Shown one piece after another: positions 30,203 through 39,639 of a stretch of DNA of 64,000 bases. Within the stretch, counting starts at the first letter, position 1. Each line of letters begins with the position of its first letter. A model generated the notes under the pieces. That model saw only the letters and a program-made list of their open reading frames with translations, was not told the DNA's origin and made no database searches. Origin of the DNA: Mayamaea pseudoterrestris (lineage: Eukaryota; Bacillariophyta; Bacillariophyceae; Sellaphorales; Sellaphoraceae). The stretch covers positions 186,001 through 250,000 of the forward strand of contig BROI01000014.1 of NCBI GenBank assembly GCA_027923505.1. The letters are read 5' to 3'. The position numbers and the translations under genes are program-made.

Positions 30203-31471
30203 TTACGCAGATGTAAGCAGCATTTGTCCCTTGCCGTTTGTCTGTTTGGCCTTTGACTTGCCATTTTCGAGCGCAAGGTGCTTTTTCTTTTCACCTTCAA
30301 TTGCCAGATTCTTGTTTTTGTCAGCTTCAATGGCGAGTTTCTTCTTTTCGCCTTCAATTTGGGCGAGTTTCTTGGGATCCTTGCCTGGAATGCCGGTTCG
30401 CTGCACACACTTTTCAACTGTGCCGTCTGGTCGAGTGATTGTCGTTGTCGTGACGGTGCTGCCATCCGCAGCCTCTTCAACGGTGACTTCCATGCTAATG
30501 GGACGGTTATCGTGACCTTCCGGCTCGCCGTCGTGTTCGACAATGCTTGTCTCGTTGTTTCGTAACGCGAGTGCCTTTTCGTCGGAGGGCTCCTTCTTGT
30601 TTTTACTGCTGAGCACCATTGCAGTCTCCTTGGAAGGAGTCTTGCTCGCCGCTGGTGCTTTTGGCGGTTGCATCACTTTTGCCTTCGGAGCATTCGGTTG
30701 TCGCGTAGTCGTCGTAGGTCGAGCTTGCGTCGCTTCTTTCTCGACACCTTTTCCATTGGCAGGAACCTCTAGGTCGGATTTCTTGTCTTTCTTCCCAAAG
30801 AGTCTGGCAAAGAAGCCTTTTTTCTTTTTCTTCGTGTCGTTGTTATTGCCACCATCTCTCTCAGCGTCAGCAGATGCCGCAGCACTATCATCGCCATTGC
30901 CATCACCTGCCTGTCCATTCTCCAGCCGAAGTATTTCGCCCTTCTTCTTTGATCCATCTTTTCCTCCAATCTGCTTGTCTCCGCCATTGCCGCCACCGCC
31001 GACTCCTCGCTTGTCAATCGTTTTCAATTCCGTTACACCCTCTCGTTTCGAAAAGATGTGCGTATCGAGGGATACGACATCAGCAACTGCACCAGGGTAA
31101 GGCCTTCCAAACTGAAGCTCAAAGTCTCGTTTCCAAACTTCATAAGGATCGCTCGGGTTGAATTTGAATCCGCGAGGTTTCTTCTTTCCGTCGCCGCCGC
31201 CGCTTCCAGATGTTGCTCCACCAACGACAGATCCGCCACTTCCGACTTCTCGGTCCCATTCCTTGCGCATTGTCGGATCAGTCAATATCTCGTAGGCTCC
31301 AGAAATGTCGGTAAAGAGCTTGGTGGCAGCCTCGCGCTCGTTTGGGTCCGACTTGCGGTCCGGATGATGCAGGAGCGCCAGTTTTCGGTACGCCTTCTTT
31401 ATAGTAGCATCATCAACGTCCTTGGCTACTCCAAGCACCTGGTAAGGGTCCTTGTCATAGGTCGTGGTCAT
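30203..31471 (-). CDS. J-domain protein with long charged C-terminal region
   Basis: This 422-residue protein opens with a J domain at residues 8-75 (YQVLGVAKDVDDATIKKAYR, then LLHHPDRKSD with HPD). A Gly/Ser linker and a segment FKFNPSDPYEVWKRDFELQF follow, which resembles the middle part of DNAJB-type proteins. The rest is low complexity, Lys-, Ala- and Thr-rich, with a nuclear-signal-like KKKKKGFFARLFGKKDKK. Near the end there are three tandem variants of (A/Q)IEGEKKK(L/H)LA. No zinc finger or client-binding barrel is visible. It should stimulate an Hsp70 ATPase in the cytosol or nucleus. Confidence 0.8.
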   Translation of the reverse strand: MTTTYDKDPYQVLGVAKDVDDATIKKAYRKLALLHHPDRKSDPNEREAATKLFTDISGAYEILTDPTMRKEWDREVGSGGSVVGGATSGSGGGDGKKKPRGFKFNPSDPYEVWKRDFELQFGRPYPGAVADVVSLDTHIFSKREGVTELKTIDKRGVGGGGNGGDKQIGGKDGSKKKGEILRLENGQAGDGNGDDSAAASADAERDGGNNNDTKKKKKGFFARLFGKKDKKSDLEVPANGKGVEKEATQARPTTTTRQPNAPKAKVMQPPKAPAASKTPSKETAMVLSSKNKKEPSDEKALALRNNETSIVEHDGEPEGHDNRPISMEVTVEEAADGSTVTTTTITRPDGTVEKCVQRTGIPGKDPKKLAQIEGEKKKLAIEADKNKNLAIEGEKKKHLALENGKSKAKQTNGKGQMLLTSA

Positions 31472-31873
31472 ATTTTACTCAATGGTAGGCTCTAGGCAAG
31501 AGGAGTGTGAGGGGTTTGAGGGGATCGACGATTAAAATGAGTGAGGACGAACGACCACAGGGTCATCCGTGCAGTCATGCGAAAATCGAAATGACCGAGT
31601 CCCGCTACGACCCAAATTTTCTTCACATTGGTCTTTGACAATCCAAAGCAAAGCATACCCCATAACTGCAAGTATAGAATGTACTGTATGGCAATAAACT
31701 TGCGGGACGATACTGACATGCAGCGGCATAGCGAAGTCCTAGATCAAGACTAAGTGTAAACATTTCTTGTTGGAGTCGCGAAAGAAGCAATCTGAGCTTC
31801 ACGCACATACTGAGTTGAGCTGCGTACATAAATATGGAAACAATCTAATCTCAAAAACTGTATTAAGCAATCC
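31472..31873. other. Intergenic spacer, nothing recognised
   Basis: About 400 bp upstream of the J protein and downstream of the Cys-rich gene. No conserved element was identified. Confidence 0.5.
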
Positions 31874-32605
31874 TCAACGTAGCAGTAGCCATGCTGAAGT
31901 GAGAGCCGCCGCCGTAAGTCCAACCCAAGACCTCAGAAGCTGTTCCGCGCCACTAGGGCATGTTCCTTCACTCCCAGCCGGAACGTCATCATAGTAGCTC
32001 AAGAAACTACCAATTGGCCCGACCGCAGCACATGTCTGAATCGCATCCTCCTTGACGTTGCAGCAATTGACCGTAATGGATGTTGTGTTTGTCGTTGGGT
32101 TTCGTTTGTCGACACATTCTGTGCAACTGCTGCACAAGTCTCCATTTAAGGTAGCAGCGCATTTTTGAATAGTTCCAAAGTTTCCTAGCGTCCCGGGAAA
32201 TACTTGTACACAAGTGACCAAGTCTGCAGCTGTTGTACTATTGGTGCAGCTGGTTGTCACTCGCGATTGTTGATTGGATGTGACGACAAGTTCCACCGTT
32301 CGTATGAAGCAAGAACTTTGATCGGAATTACAAGTTTCGCCAACGTCTGTGCAAAATACCTTAACGTCAATAGTACCGAATCGTTCGCAGGTGCATGTCA
32401 TGATGCCCGTTTGGGCTTGGTTGAGTTGTGCGCAAATCTCGTCGGGTTGAGCGACGGCTGTGTTGTCGTCGAGCCGTCGAATGGCATTTCGAAATCTGAC
32501 ATCATCACGAGCCCATGCCAGTAAATCATCTCGCCCATCGCCAATGACTAAAGCGTGCGCAATATGCAGCCACGCCAAGAGGACTGTGAGAATAGTATAC
32601 CGCAT
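31874..32605 (-). CDS. Cysteine-rich secreted protein with GPI-like C-terminus
   Basis: This 243-residue protein has a signal peptide (MRYTILTVLLAWLHIAHAL). A domain follows with about 20 cysteines, mostly in CxC and CxxC patterns (MTCTCERFG, CSSCTECVD, VNCCNV). The end is hydrophobic without a charged tail (GLTAAALTSAWLLL) and is preceded by small residues, which suits a GPI anchor. It is Thr/Asn-rich with several N-glycosylation sequons (for example TNSTT, TNTTS). Cys-rich surface proteins of this kind are common in diatoms. Function is unknown, and a role in the cell wall or in contact with other cells is inference. Confidence 0.65.
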   Translation of the reverse strand: MRYTILTVLLAWLHIAHALVIGDGRDDLLAWARDDVRFRNAIRRLDDNTAVAQPDEICAQLNQAQTGIMTCTCERFGTIDVKVFCTDVGETCNSDQSSCFIRTVELVVTSNQQSRVTTSCTNSTTAADLVTCVQVFPGTLGNFGTIQKCAATLNGDLCSSCTECVDKRNPTTNTTSITVNCCNVKEDAIQTCAAVGPIGSFLSYYDDVPAGSEGTCPSGAEQLLRSWVGLTAAALTSAWLLLR

Positions 32606-33083
32606 GGTGAGGAAAAAGACGGCAAGTGTTGGGGTGGATGTGTGTGATGCCAGTTTAAATTCGATAAAATGTCGACGACTAAATTTTTAGCCGTCATTGA
32701 GCAAGGCAGTGCGACTCCGCCTACTTCGAGGTGGGAGACTCCGCGCTGCCAAGATTAGTGAATGGGCAGAACAAAACTTAGCTACCAATACTGTACCGAT
32801 GTTATCACCTGATTGCATACTGACATACGATTGGAGAAGAAGGCATCGTGCGTGCTACTCATTGTTTGGAAAGATTCATACTTAAAGGCGAACGGGGAAT
32901 TTCTACGGCCTATGAAGTGGAATGCAAATCCGGGGATTAAAAAGGCGTGTCATCATGCACCTATATTCATTACTCTGCAACTTATTAGACACGTCCTTTC
33001 AACAACAACAGCTTTTACAGTAGTTATCGTCTCATCGTCAAGCAAACAAATGGCATAGCATAGCGCTGCTGTTCTTCATCTCT
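32606..33083. other. Intergenic spacer, nothing recognised
   Basis: About 480 bp between the Cys-rich gene start and the peroxiredoxin stop. The small frames here are not protein-like. No RNA gene was found. Confidence 0.5.
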
Positions 33084-33674
33084 TTAAAGCTTGGTCAACA
33101 TGGCAGGCGCCCACGTGTTGCTGGTTTCGGGCTCGGCGGAAAAGAAGTGCGTCACTTTTCCGTTTTCCGCAATCAAACTAAAGCGCTTGGTGCGAATACC
33201 AACAGGAGTCTCCATGACGAGTCCCAAAGCCTTGGTCAATTCACCATTGGCGTCGGCAAGGAAGCGAATGCCAGCGTCGCTGCCGCCACTGGTGCGGCCC
33301 CAAGCTTCCATCGTGTAGGGATCATTTGTAGCGACGCAGATTGTAAGGTCGATTCCCTTCTCCTTGAGGTCAGGTTGAGCAGTGATGAAACTTGGAAGGT
33401 GGCTTTTGCTGCAACCAGGAGTGAATGCGCCTGGAACGCCAAATATGGCAACCTTCTTGTTCGCAATGAGATCACCAAGCTTGACCGACGAAGGTGTTTC
33501 GCCAACAACTGTAAGCTCCTTCATTTCAATATTGGGGAGGGTGTCTCCCTCTTTGACTTCGTTTTGAGCAGCGAGCGACATTTTGAAAGCTGAGGTCTGT
33601 TTGATGGGAACGAACGAGTAGGAAGGTGCAATGGCAAGGAGGAGGACTGCAGCGATGGAGGAAATGAACTTCAT
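33084..33674 (-). CDS. Peroxiredoxin 5 / type II peroxiredoxin, plastid-targeted
   Basis: This 196-residue thiol peroxidase reduces H2O2 and organic peroxides. Residues 1-20 are a signal peptide and the mature part begins FVPIKQTSAF, so Phe stands at +1 as expected for import into a secondary red plastid. The peroxidatic cysteine is C88 in PGAFTPGCSKSHLP. A second Cys lies in LTICVATND, in the usual PrxII place. EAWGRTSGG and the final TWAPAMLTKL fit the Prx5 family. It likely protects the plastid with glutaredoxin or thioredoxin as partner. It shares a 346-bp divergent promoter with the bS21m-like gene. Confidence 0.93.
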   Translation of the reverse strand: MKFISSIAAVLLLAIAPSYSFVPIKQTSAFKMSLAAQNEVKEGDTLPNIEMKELTVVGETPSSVKLGDLIANKKVAIFGVPGAFTPGCSKSHLPSFITAQPDLKEKGIDLTICVATNDPYTMEAWGRTSGGSDAGIRFLADANGELTKALGLVMETPVGIRTKRFSLIAENGKVTHFFSAEPETSNTWAPAMLTKL

Positions 33675-33841
33675 GCGATACCAAGGATATAATTAGCGAA
33701 GAGTCTCTTGAGAATGGACAGGAAGGTGGAGTCGGAAGGTAGAGTGGATGAATATGCAAGCAGCAACCATCCAAGTCAGCAAGATCCAAGATCCATCTTC
33801 GATCGTTCGTCGGAGTTCGAATGATGATTGCGCGCTACTAC

Positions 33842-33849
33842 TGACGTCA
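33842..33849. promoter_or_regulatory. CRE palindrome TGACGTCA in a divergent promoter
   Basis: An exact TGACGTCA sits almost in the middle of the gap between the peroxiredoxin start (33674) and the bS21m-like start (34021), 168 and 172 bp from the two. It could serve both genes. Confidence 0.45.
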
Positions 33850-34020
33850 TCGCGTTGAGTACCGCTACGAGGTTGCGATGCCTGATGGCTAACTCTAAAG
33901 GCATCGACTCTTTCCCACCATGGACTTGCCGTCGCACGGCTCGACTTTGTATCGGTTTGCTGCGTCTACTACGAAAGCTACTTTGATAAACTTCGCACAA
34001 GCTTTATCAAAAGTAATCTC

Positions 34021-34413
34021 ATGTTTCGTGCATCAGGCTTATGTCGCCCGCTCGCGGCAGCAGCAACGAATCAAGCAACAGCAGTGGCGACACCATCTAC
34101 CATCCAAACGCGGAATAATTGGCAGGTCGTTCTACGCAAACGCTTTGACCGACGAACCGGAAAGGTCAAGTTTGAAGACTGGGACTATCTGGTAATGGGA
34201 ATGGAGGAACCAAAGTTGTTGAACGGTGTGACGCTGTTCAATCGCTACCACTGGGAAACGGAGCACATTAAACCGACGGAAATGCGACGACGACTCAACA
34301 GCGAAAAGGTGTACAGACGCAGTGTCAAGCGACTGGATGATTTGAAGAATTACATCAAATTTACTCAGGAAGCGAAAGCTAAGGATCAGGAGGCAAGCAA
34401 GGCGATGAAGTAA
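34021..34413 (+). CDS. Probable mitochondrial ribosomal protein bS21m-like
   Basis: This 130-residue basic protein starts with a presequence-like stretch (MFRASGLCRPLAAAATNQ). The core has NNWQVVLRKRFDRRTGKVKF, then FNRYHWETEHIKPTEMRRRL and VYRRSVKRL. The pattern R.HWE...KP.E.RRR....RR.VKR resembles bacterial S21, where the segment REHYEKP and Arg-rich tail follow a short first helix. A loop of about 25 residues is inserted. The match is by eye and short, so another small basic organellar protein is possible. Confidence 0.5.
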   Translation: MFRASGLCRPLAAAATNQATAVATPSTIQTRNNWQVVLRKRFDRRTGKVKFEDWDYLVMGMEEPKLLNGVTLFNRYHWETEHIKPTEMRRRLNSEKVYRRSVKRLDDLKNYIKFTQEAKAKDQEASKAMK

Positions 34414-34679
34414 ATGGAGCGAGTACAAGCTAACGATACAGTTAAGATATTATGATCCCTATTTAATGACATCTTCAGATTGACTCCTTAATGCGCATGT
34501 ATGATGATATATTCCAATGTAAACTACTGAACACTTAGTGCGCCTGTGCAATTTATGCAGCATCTTTTGACATGTTGCGCGGCTGCGAGCGGACTGCTAT
34601 GCGCCCATCCTTTACTATCTACATCAAAACGAGTCAAATGTTTGAACTATGGTAAATCGTTAAATTGGTACATCTATAT

Positions 34680-36527
34680 CTACCGGCGCTTGAAAATCTC
34701 CTTGCGAAAATGGCTGGGCAGATCAGAGTTGACAAAGGTTACATTGCATTTGCCCTTGAGCCATGCGAACGTAGCATAGTCGTCGGGATCCTGGCCGCTA
34801 AATCCCCATATACCAACAAGGTAGCGCGTGGATAGCGCCTGCAAGGCATTAGCCCCTTCCTCCGTCATCATGCTTTGTTCAAACTGCAAGTAAACTCCAT
34901 CGAGGGAGCCGTCATCTCGCGCCAACCAAGAGTCGACGGGTGAGAGATCATTGACGGATACATACATTTCACATGGATGAGTCGATGGCGTGGCGACTGT
35001 CAGAAGCATCAATTTCGGTAGTTGTATATCAGGTTCACTAAACGATTCATCCGCCGTTACTTGCCGCACGTGATGCACAGCATTGTAGTGCAAGTTTGTT
35101 TGGCTGAGGCTCATTCCAACGTCATCTGCCAGCTGAAAATGGTTATTCAAGCTAGTTGCTGAACCGGCGCTAGCTTCACTTTGATGGCGGCGATGCATAC
35201 TCGGCACCCTTGGAGGCATTCCAGACTTTAATGATGTTCCATTATGCTGCGGTGTTGCCGGTCCTAGAACATTACCAAAGGTCCCAAAGTGATCCATGGA
35301 AAGCATTCGATGATGTGATGCATGTCCCAATGGACGAATGGGCGACGACAAGCTTGTTCGACTGGGTAGACTGTTTAGTGCGGCTGCTCCAAGCGTAGCC
35401 GCCGAAGCAAACTCGATGCGCAGCCGATGAATGGTAATAGCGTCAAATGACATGATCATGGCGACGCATGAACACAGCTCTGGGTGACGGAAAAGCATTC
35501 TCGCCAGCGCTGACGCAGCAGCAACGTTTCCTGGCTTGATTTCAATAATTAGTCTGGCATTGTCGGAAATGGCATGAGCCGACCGCAGCACGTCAATCAA
35601 CAATGGTGGCCGCATGCCAGTCTTGAGCGGCAGCGATATCAATTCTCGAAACGTCAGCTCCGAAACCTTCATGGAAGCACTGGTGCTACTATCATGCAGC
35701 GCAAGCCGCTTGAAATCTTCATCGTGCGCCAGCACCAACTTTTCATCCTTGGTCAAAGCAATGTCGCACTCGCACAAGTGAATCCCCGACGTCCAGGCAA
35801 GTTCGTAGGCCGCCAGCGAGTTCTCCAGTGGTCGCTTGTCGGCTCGATCTTTAATGTGATGAAAGCCTCGATGCGCCACCAATCCGGAAATGTGACTAGG
35901 CGGAAGGGAGGCAATGAGGCGCTTCAACCAATCGAGTTCCTCAATGCGAGACTCAATCATGTCCAGATGAATGGCGTCGCTATCATTTCTCTTTATTGGT
36001 ACAAAGCGAGCTTCTTCCTCATTGAGCAGCTCTCGCAGTGTTCCCAATGACTCTGCAAGAAGTGATTGACTCATAAATACACTGCTCGAGTATAACGTTG
36101 GCAGCAACTTGCCCGACAGAGCTAGAGCTGAATGGTATTTGTCGTGTTTCTTGATAAGCTTTCTCAATGCCTCGGCATTGGCCGCCGCTGCTGTATGAAG
36201 CTGCACCATGCGCTGCAAGGTTTCTCGTCCGTCCTCTGGTTTGATCATTTCGACAAAGGCTCGCAAGGCCACTCCAATTGGAGCTCCTCGTGATTCCTCG
36301 GGCGAGTCTGAAATGACTGAGAATATTTCATTCCAAATACTCTGCATGACTTCCGTAATGTCTTTACAGCTTTCCTCCAAGGCCTCCTTCCAAGAGCTCT
36401 CGAATTTGGGCAAGGCTGAAAAAATGAGCTCCTTGACGGCATTGTATGGGACGAAATAAATTTTGATGCCTTCCTCGGTCGTCTCCTCATTCTTGACAGC
36501 TCTCAAGTAGCCTCCAAAGTTCACCAT
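34680..36527 (-). CDS. SPX domain - glycerophosphodiester phosphodiesterase
   Basis: This 615-residue protein combines an N-terminal SPX domain (residues 1-175) with a GDPD barrel (from about 215). SPX domains sense inositol pyrophosphates and so phosphate status, and the basic cluster LRKLIKKHDKYHSAL at 121-135 is the expected binding helix. The GDPD motifs are HRGF (219-222), EN (235-236), ECD (253-255) and HDE (268-270), all intact. This resembles yeast Gde1 without ankyrin repeats. It should release glycerol-3-phosphate from glycerophosphodiesters, a step in phosphate recycling. A Ser/His-rich loop interrupts the barrel at about 400-480. Confidence 0.88.
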   Translation of the reverse strand: MVNFGGYLRAVKNEETTEEGIKIYFVPYNAVKELIFSALPKFESSWKEALEESCKDITEVMQSIWNEIFSVISDSPEESRGAPIGVALRAFVEMIKPEDGRETLQRMVQLHTAAAANAEALRKLIKKHDKYHSALALSGKLLPTLYSSSVFMSQSLLAESLGTLRELLNEEEARFVPIKRNDSDAIHLDMIESRIEELDWLKRLIASLPPSHISGLVAHRGFHHIKDRADKRPLENSLAAYELAWTSGIHLCECDIALTKDEKLVLAHDEDFKRLALHDSSTSASMKVSELTFRELISLPLKTGMRPPLLIDVLRSAHAISDNARLIIEIKPGNVAAASALARMLFRHPELCSCVAMIMSFDAITIHRLRIEFASAATLGAAALNSLPSRTSLSSPIRPLGHASHHRMLSMDHFGTFGNVLGPATPQHNGTSLKSGMPPRVPSMHRRHQSEASAGSATSLNNHFQLADDVGMSLSQTNLHYNAVHHVRQVTADESFSEPDIQLPKLMLLTVATPSTHPCEMYVSVNDLSPVDSWLARDDGSLDGVYLQFEQSMMTEEGANALQALSTRYLVGIWGFSGQDPDDYATFAWLKGKCNVTFVNSDLPSHFRKEIFKRR

Positions 36528-36654
36528 GGTGGCGGCACGGCAAGAAGTATCGGCAATGACTAAAAGTCCATGGTCACTTTTGCATCTTGGTCGTCTTGTG
36601 TGCGTGCGCGCAGATTCGTTCGGTCCAGCTGTGAGTAACGGTCCGACGTGTCGC

Positions 36655-36702
36655 TGACGTCATTTTTTACGTCGCATTCGGGACTGACGCAATCGCACGT
36701 CA
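36655..36702. promoter_or_regulatory. CRE palindrome plus half site in a divergent promoter
   Basis: TGACGTCA at 36655-36662 and ACGTCA at 36697-36702, with a further ACGTCG between them, lie between the SPX-GDPD start (36527) and the PPEF-type phosphatase start (36813). This is the densest cluster of such motifs seen in the window. Confidence 0.45.
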
Positions 36703-36812
36703 GTCCATCCGCGACGAGCGAGATGATGAGGCCACTAGGAAAGTGATGGGCATGACCAGCCGAAACAATACAACTTAGCGATAGCTTCTTAGTCACCAAA
36801 CGACAAACGACA

Positions 36813-39317
36813 ATGGTAAGCCTCTTGTACGAGATCTGATGTCATGACTAAGCACAGTGTTCTTATTAAGTTCCTTCATTCTTTCTCCAGCTCCGACGAC
36901 TAGCCCGTCACACTTCTGTGAGCGTCAGACATCAGTCGCGTAATTTTTACTCAAACGGCAATACACGAACAGAATCAAGCTTGATACCGTCTGCTTGGCA
37001 CTTGGCTGGAGTCTTGTTCACTGCTACTTGTCTTTATGAAACCATTGGCATTTCCGAAACGGAAGCATCCGCGACGACGGTTCGACAAACGCCAGTCTCT
37101 TCTTCGGCAACATCATCGTCTTCCTCTTCCAGTGTCAATAGCAGCAATACTAGTGCTTCCTTCCAAGTAGCTGCAGCATTGGACTTGAAGGAAGAAAAGG
37201 AAAAGGTCAAGCTCGCTCGCTTTCTCCGCGAGGTGCACGACGTTTCCGAGTCCAAGCGCTCCACCCTGCTGCGTCGGTATACAACCGTCACATCGGCGTC
37301 CACGAAAACCAAGACACCTCGCCGCGACATTAAACCGCAAATTGTCAATGGCAAGATTTCGCTCAAGGGCGTCGAGCTGCTGTCGCTGAATCCGTCGCAC
37401 GCGCACGACTTGATTGCGCAGCTCATTGCGGGTGAGAGTCGGTTGGACAGGGACTCGCTCGTGCAGCTATGCAAGGCGGCGGCGATTGCGCTCAAGCAGG
37501 ATGAGTCGCTGGTGGATTTGAGGGACAAGGAGACGGTGACAGTGGTTGGTGACTTGCATGGGTCACTGAGTTGCCTGCGGCAAGTGTTGCGGTTCGTCTA
37601 CATGACTGGAGGTGCGAAGGACGCGGAGCATGGGAATGATATCCTTGTCTTCAACGGAGATTTTGTCGATCGAGGACCAAATGGACTGGAAGTGTTGTGT
37701 ACACTGTTGCTTCTCAAGCTAGCATATCCGGAGCGAGTCTATCTGATTCGTGGTAATCATGAGGACACCATGGTGTCCAGCGTGTATGGTTTCATGGAGG
37801 AGCTTCAATCGAAATACGAACGAACGGATCGTTTATGGTACGAGTTGAGCAAAGTTTTTGGAGCTTTACCCTTGGCAGCGATTACAAATACTTCTTTCAT
37901 TGTTCATGGCGGCATTCCGGAGCGAGACTTTCAGCTTGAGGATGTCCAGTCGATCACAACCGATGAGAGATCGAGAATTGCCACTGTCGTCGATCCCAGA
38001 ACGGAACATGAGCGTCTTGTAAGTGCTGGCGTGAATATTGCGGTGTGTTTCCGTATGAAATGGTAAACTAATATACTACTTTTTTAAATCGCGAAGATTG
38101 AAGCCATGCTGTGGAGTGACCCACAGGACGAGGATGGCATAAAACCAAATCATCGAGGGACTGGAATTGTTTTCGGACCTGATATTTCGAGAGAATTTTT
38201 GAAGCGATACAAACTAAAGTACTTGATTCGTAGTCATCAACCTGTTGAAAAGGGCGTGCAGACGCAGGCTTGCGGCGACGACTGTTTTGTTGTGACTGTT
38301 TTCTCGACTGCAAACTATCCGAATGGCGAAGGATCGAATAATGGAGGCGTTGTTCACCTGGACAAGGAGGGGCACTGCAACTCTGTCGAGTTTCGGTATA
38401 TCGGTGGTATTGATTATTCGCAAACACTTCAATCCATACTCTCAGGGACTGCTGAAACAATTCTCAACTACCATCGGGTACTGTGGCACGACGCGCAACG
38501 AGATGACAAGGTCGTTGAAAGCGAACGCTCCTTGGAGGAGATACTGCGCTCCTATGTAGCTGATAAACGCGACGATCTTGAAACATATTTTCGTGCCGTC
38601 GAGGACAGGGATGGTCTCATTTCGAAGCTGCAATGGGCTGTTGCGATGGAGGATGTTCTTGATTTAAAGGATGTGCGGTGGGCTGATCTACAATCAACAC
38701 TTGCGCCAACAATTTCCGGTGGTGGCGACTATATCGATTGGCGCATGTACTTGAAAAAGAATGCCAGCGAAGTTACTTTGGATGCACTGCAAGACAAGCA
38801 ATTGGCGGTGCTGCGTGATTACAAAGACAAGCTCATGAAGATCTTCGAATACTATCAGAAGGACGTGAACAGCCGAGTGACGAAGGAGGAATTTGAAGCT
38901 GCAATACAAATGCTGAATCGCCAATATGTCCCAAAGCATCGGAGGATCAAAGAGCCAGAGAAAATATTTAGAGTGTTGGATACTGGGCGAGAAGGCACAA
39001 TCGACGTCAAGGAGCTGTATGCGATGCTCACTGAGTCTCAAATACTTTCGTTAATGTGCCAAACGCTTGGGCTGAAACAAATGACTGTCCTCCAGCAGAA
39101 TCACGAGGGCTTGACGGCTGCCTTTCGCGTGATGGACACTGAAAAGAAGGGCTCGATCGATCGTCAGGCATTCATTGCTGGAGTGGAGCTATTGAACAAA
39201 CGTCTACCGAATGACAACAATCTCCATAGCATTGATCAGCTGTTCAACCTTTTAGACATTGAAGGGACCGGTCGAGTCGACATTAATCAATTTAGCCAGC
39301 TCTTTCAGGCTTTATAA
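36813..39317 (+). CDS. PPEF/RdgC-type phosphatase with EF-hand region, possibly mitochondrial
   Basis: Model: join(36813..36815,36891..38018,38097..39317), 783 residues. The open frame has no ATG at its 5' end (36918 is GTG). An upstream ATG followed at once by GTAAGC, with CTCCAG at 36890, supplies a start and adds LRRLARHTSVSVRHQSRNFY, an Arg-rich presequence-like stretch. A hydrophobic segment (LAGVLFTATCLYETIG) follows. Intron 2 (38019-38096, GTAAGT) joins HERL to IEAMLWSDP. Catalytic motifs are GDLHG (about 221-225), GDFVDRG, RGNHED and VHGGIPE. The C-terminus has EF-hand-like units, but the loops DTGREGTIDVKE, DTEKKGSIDRQA and DIEGTGRVDINQ lack some calcium ligands. PPEF enzymes are calcium-regulated phosphatases. 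Confidence 0.85.
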
Positions 39318-39639
39318 TGATTGTCGGGCGAGTTGCGCAAACCAACAACAATGTACTCGCGAACCAGATGCAATTACTTACGAGCCGACGAATATGACTA
39401 ATTCACTGTACATAATATTGGCTGTCGCTCTACGCGTCTGCTTCAAGCTGATCAGTGCGCGTTGGCTAAATGGTTCAGAAGTGGATCTCGTGGCTAAAAA
39501 GTAATTAACAGGTTGAATGGTTACAAAATTGCTAGTACCTACCTAGTGCACCTGATACGCCGACTCGCGTACGAAGCAAGGAGGTCATGTTCTCCTCCTC
39601 CGTAACCACGTTACGGATCAGTATGGTGATTAAAGAATT
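39318..39639. other. Convergent 3' spacer, nothing recognised
   Basis: About 320 bp between the PPEF-type phosphatase and the peptidase, whose 3' ends face each other. No structure seen. Confidence 0.5.

Noticed and set aside
36918-38066. Phosphatase frame taken as starting at 36918 and ending at 38066
   Set aside because: The first codon is GTG, and the end lacks the rest of the catalytic domain, which follows after a GTAAGT intron. The spliced three-exon model explains both.
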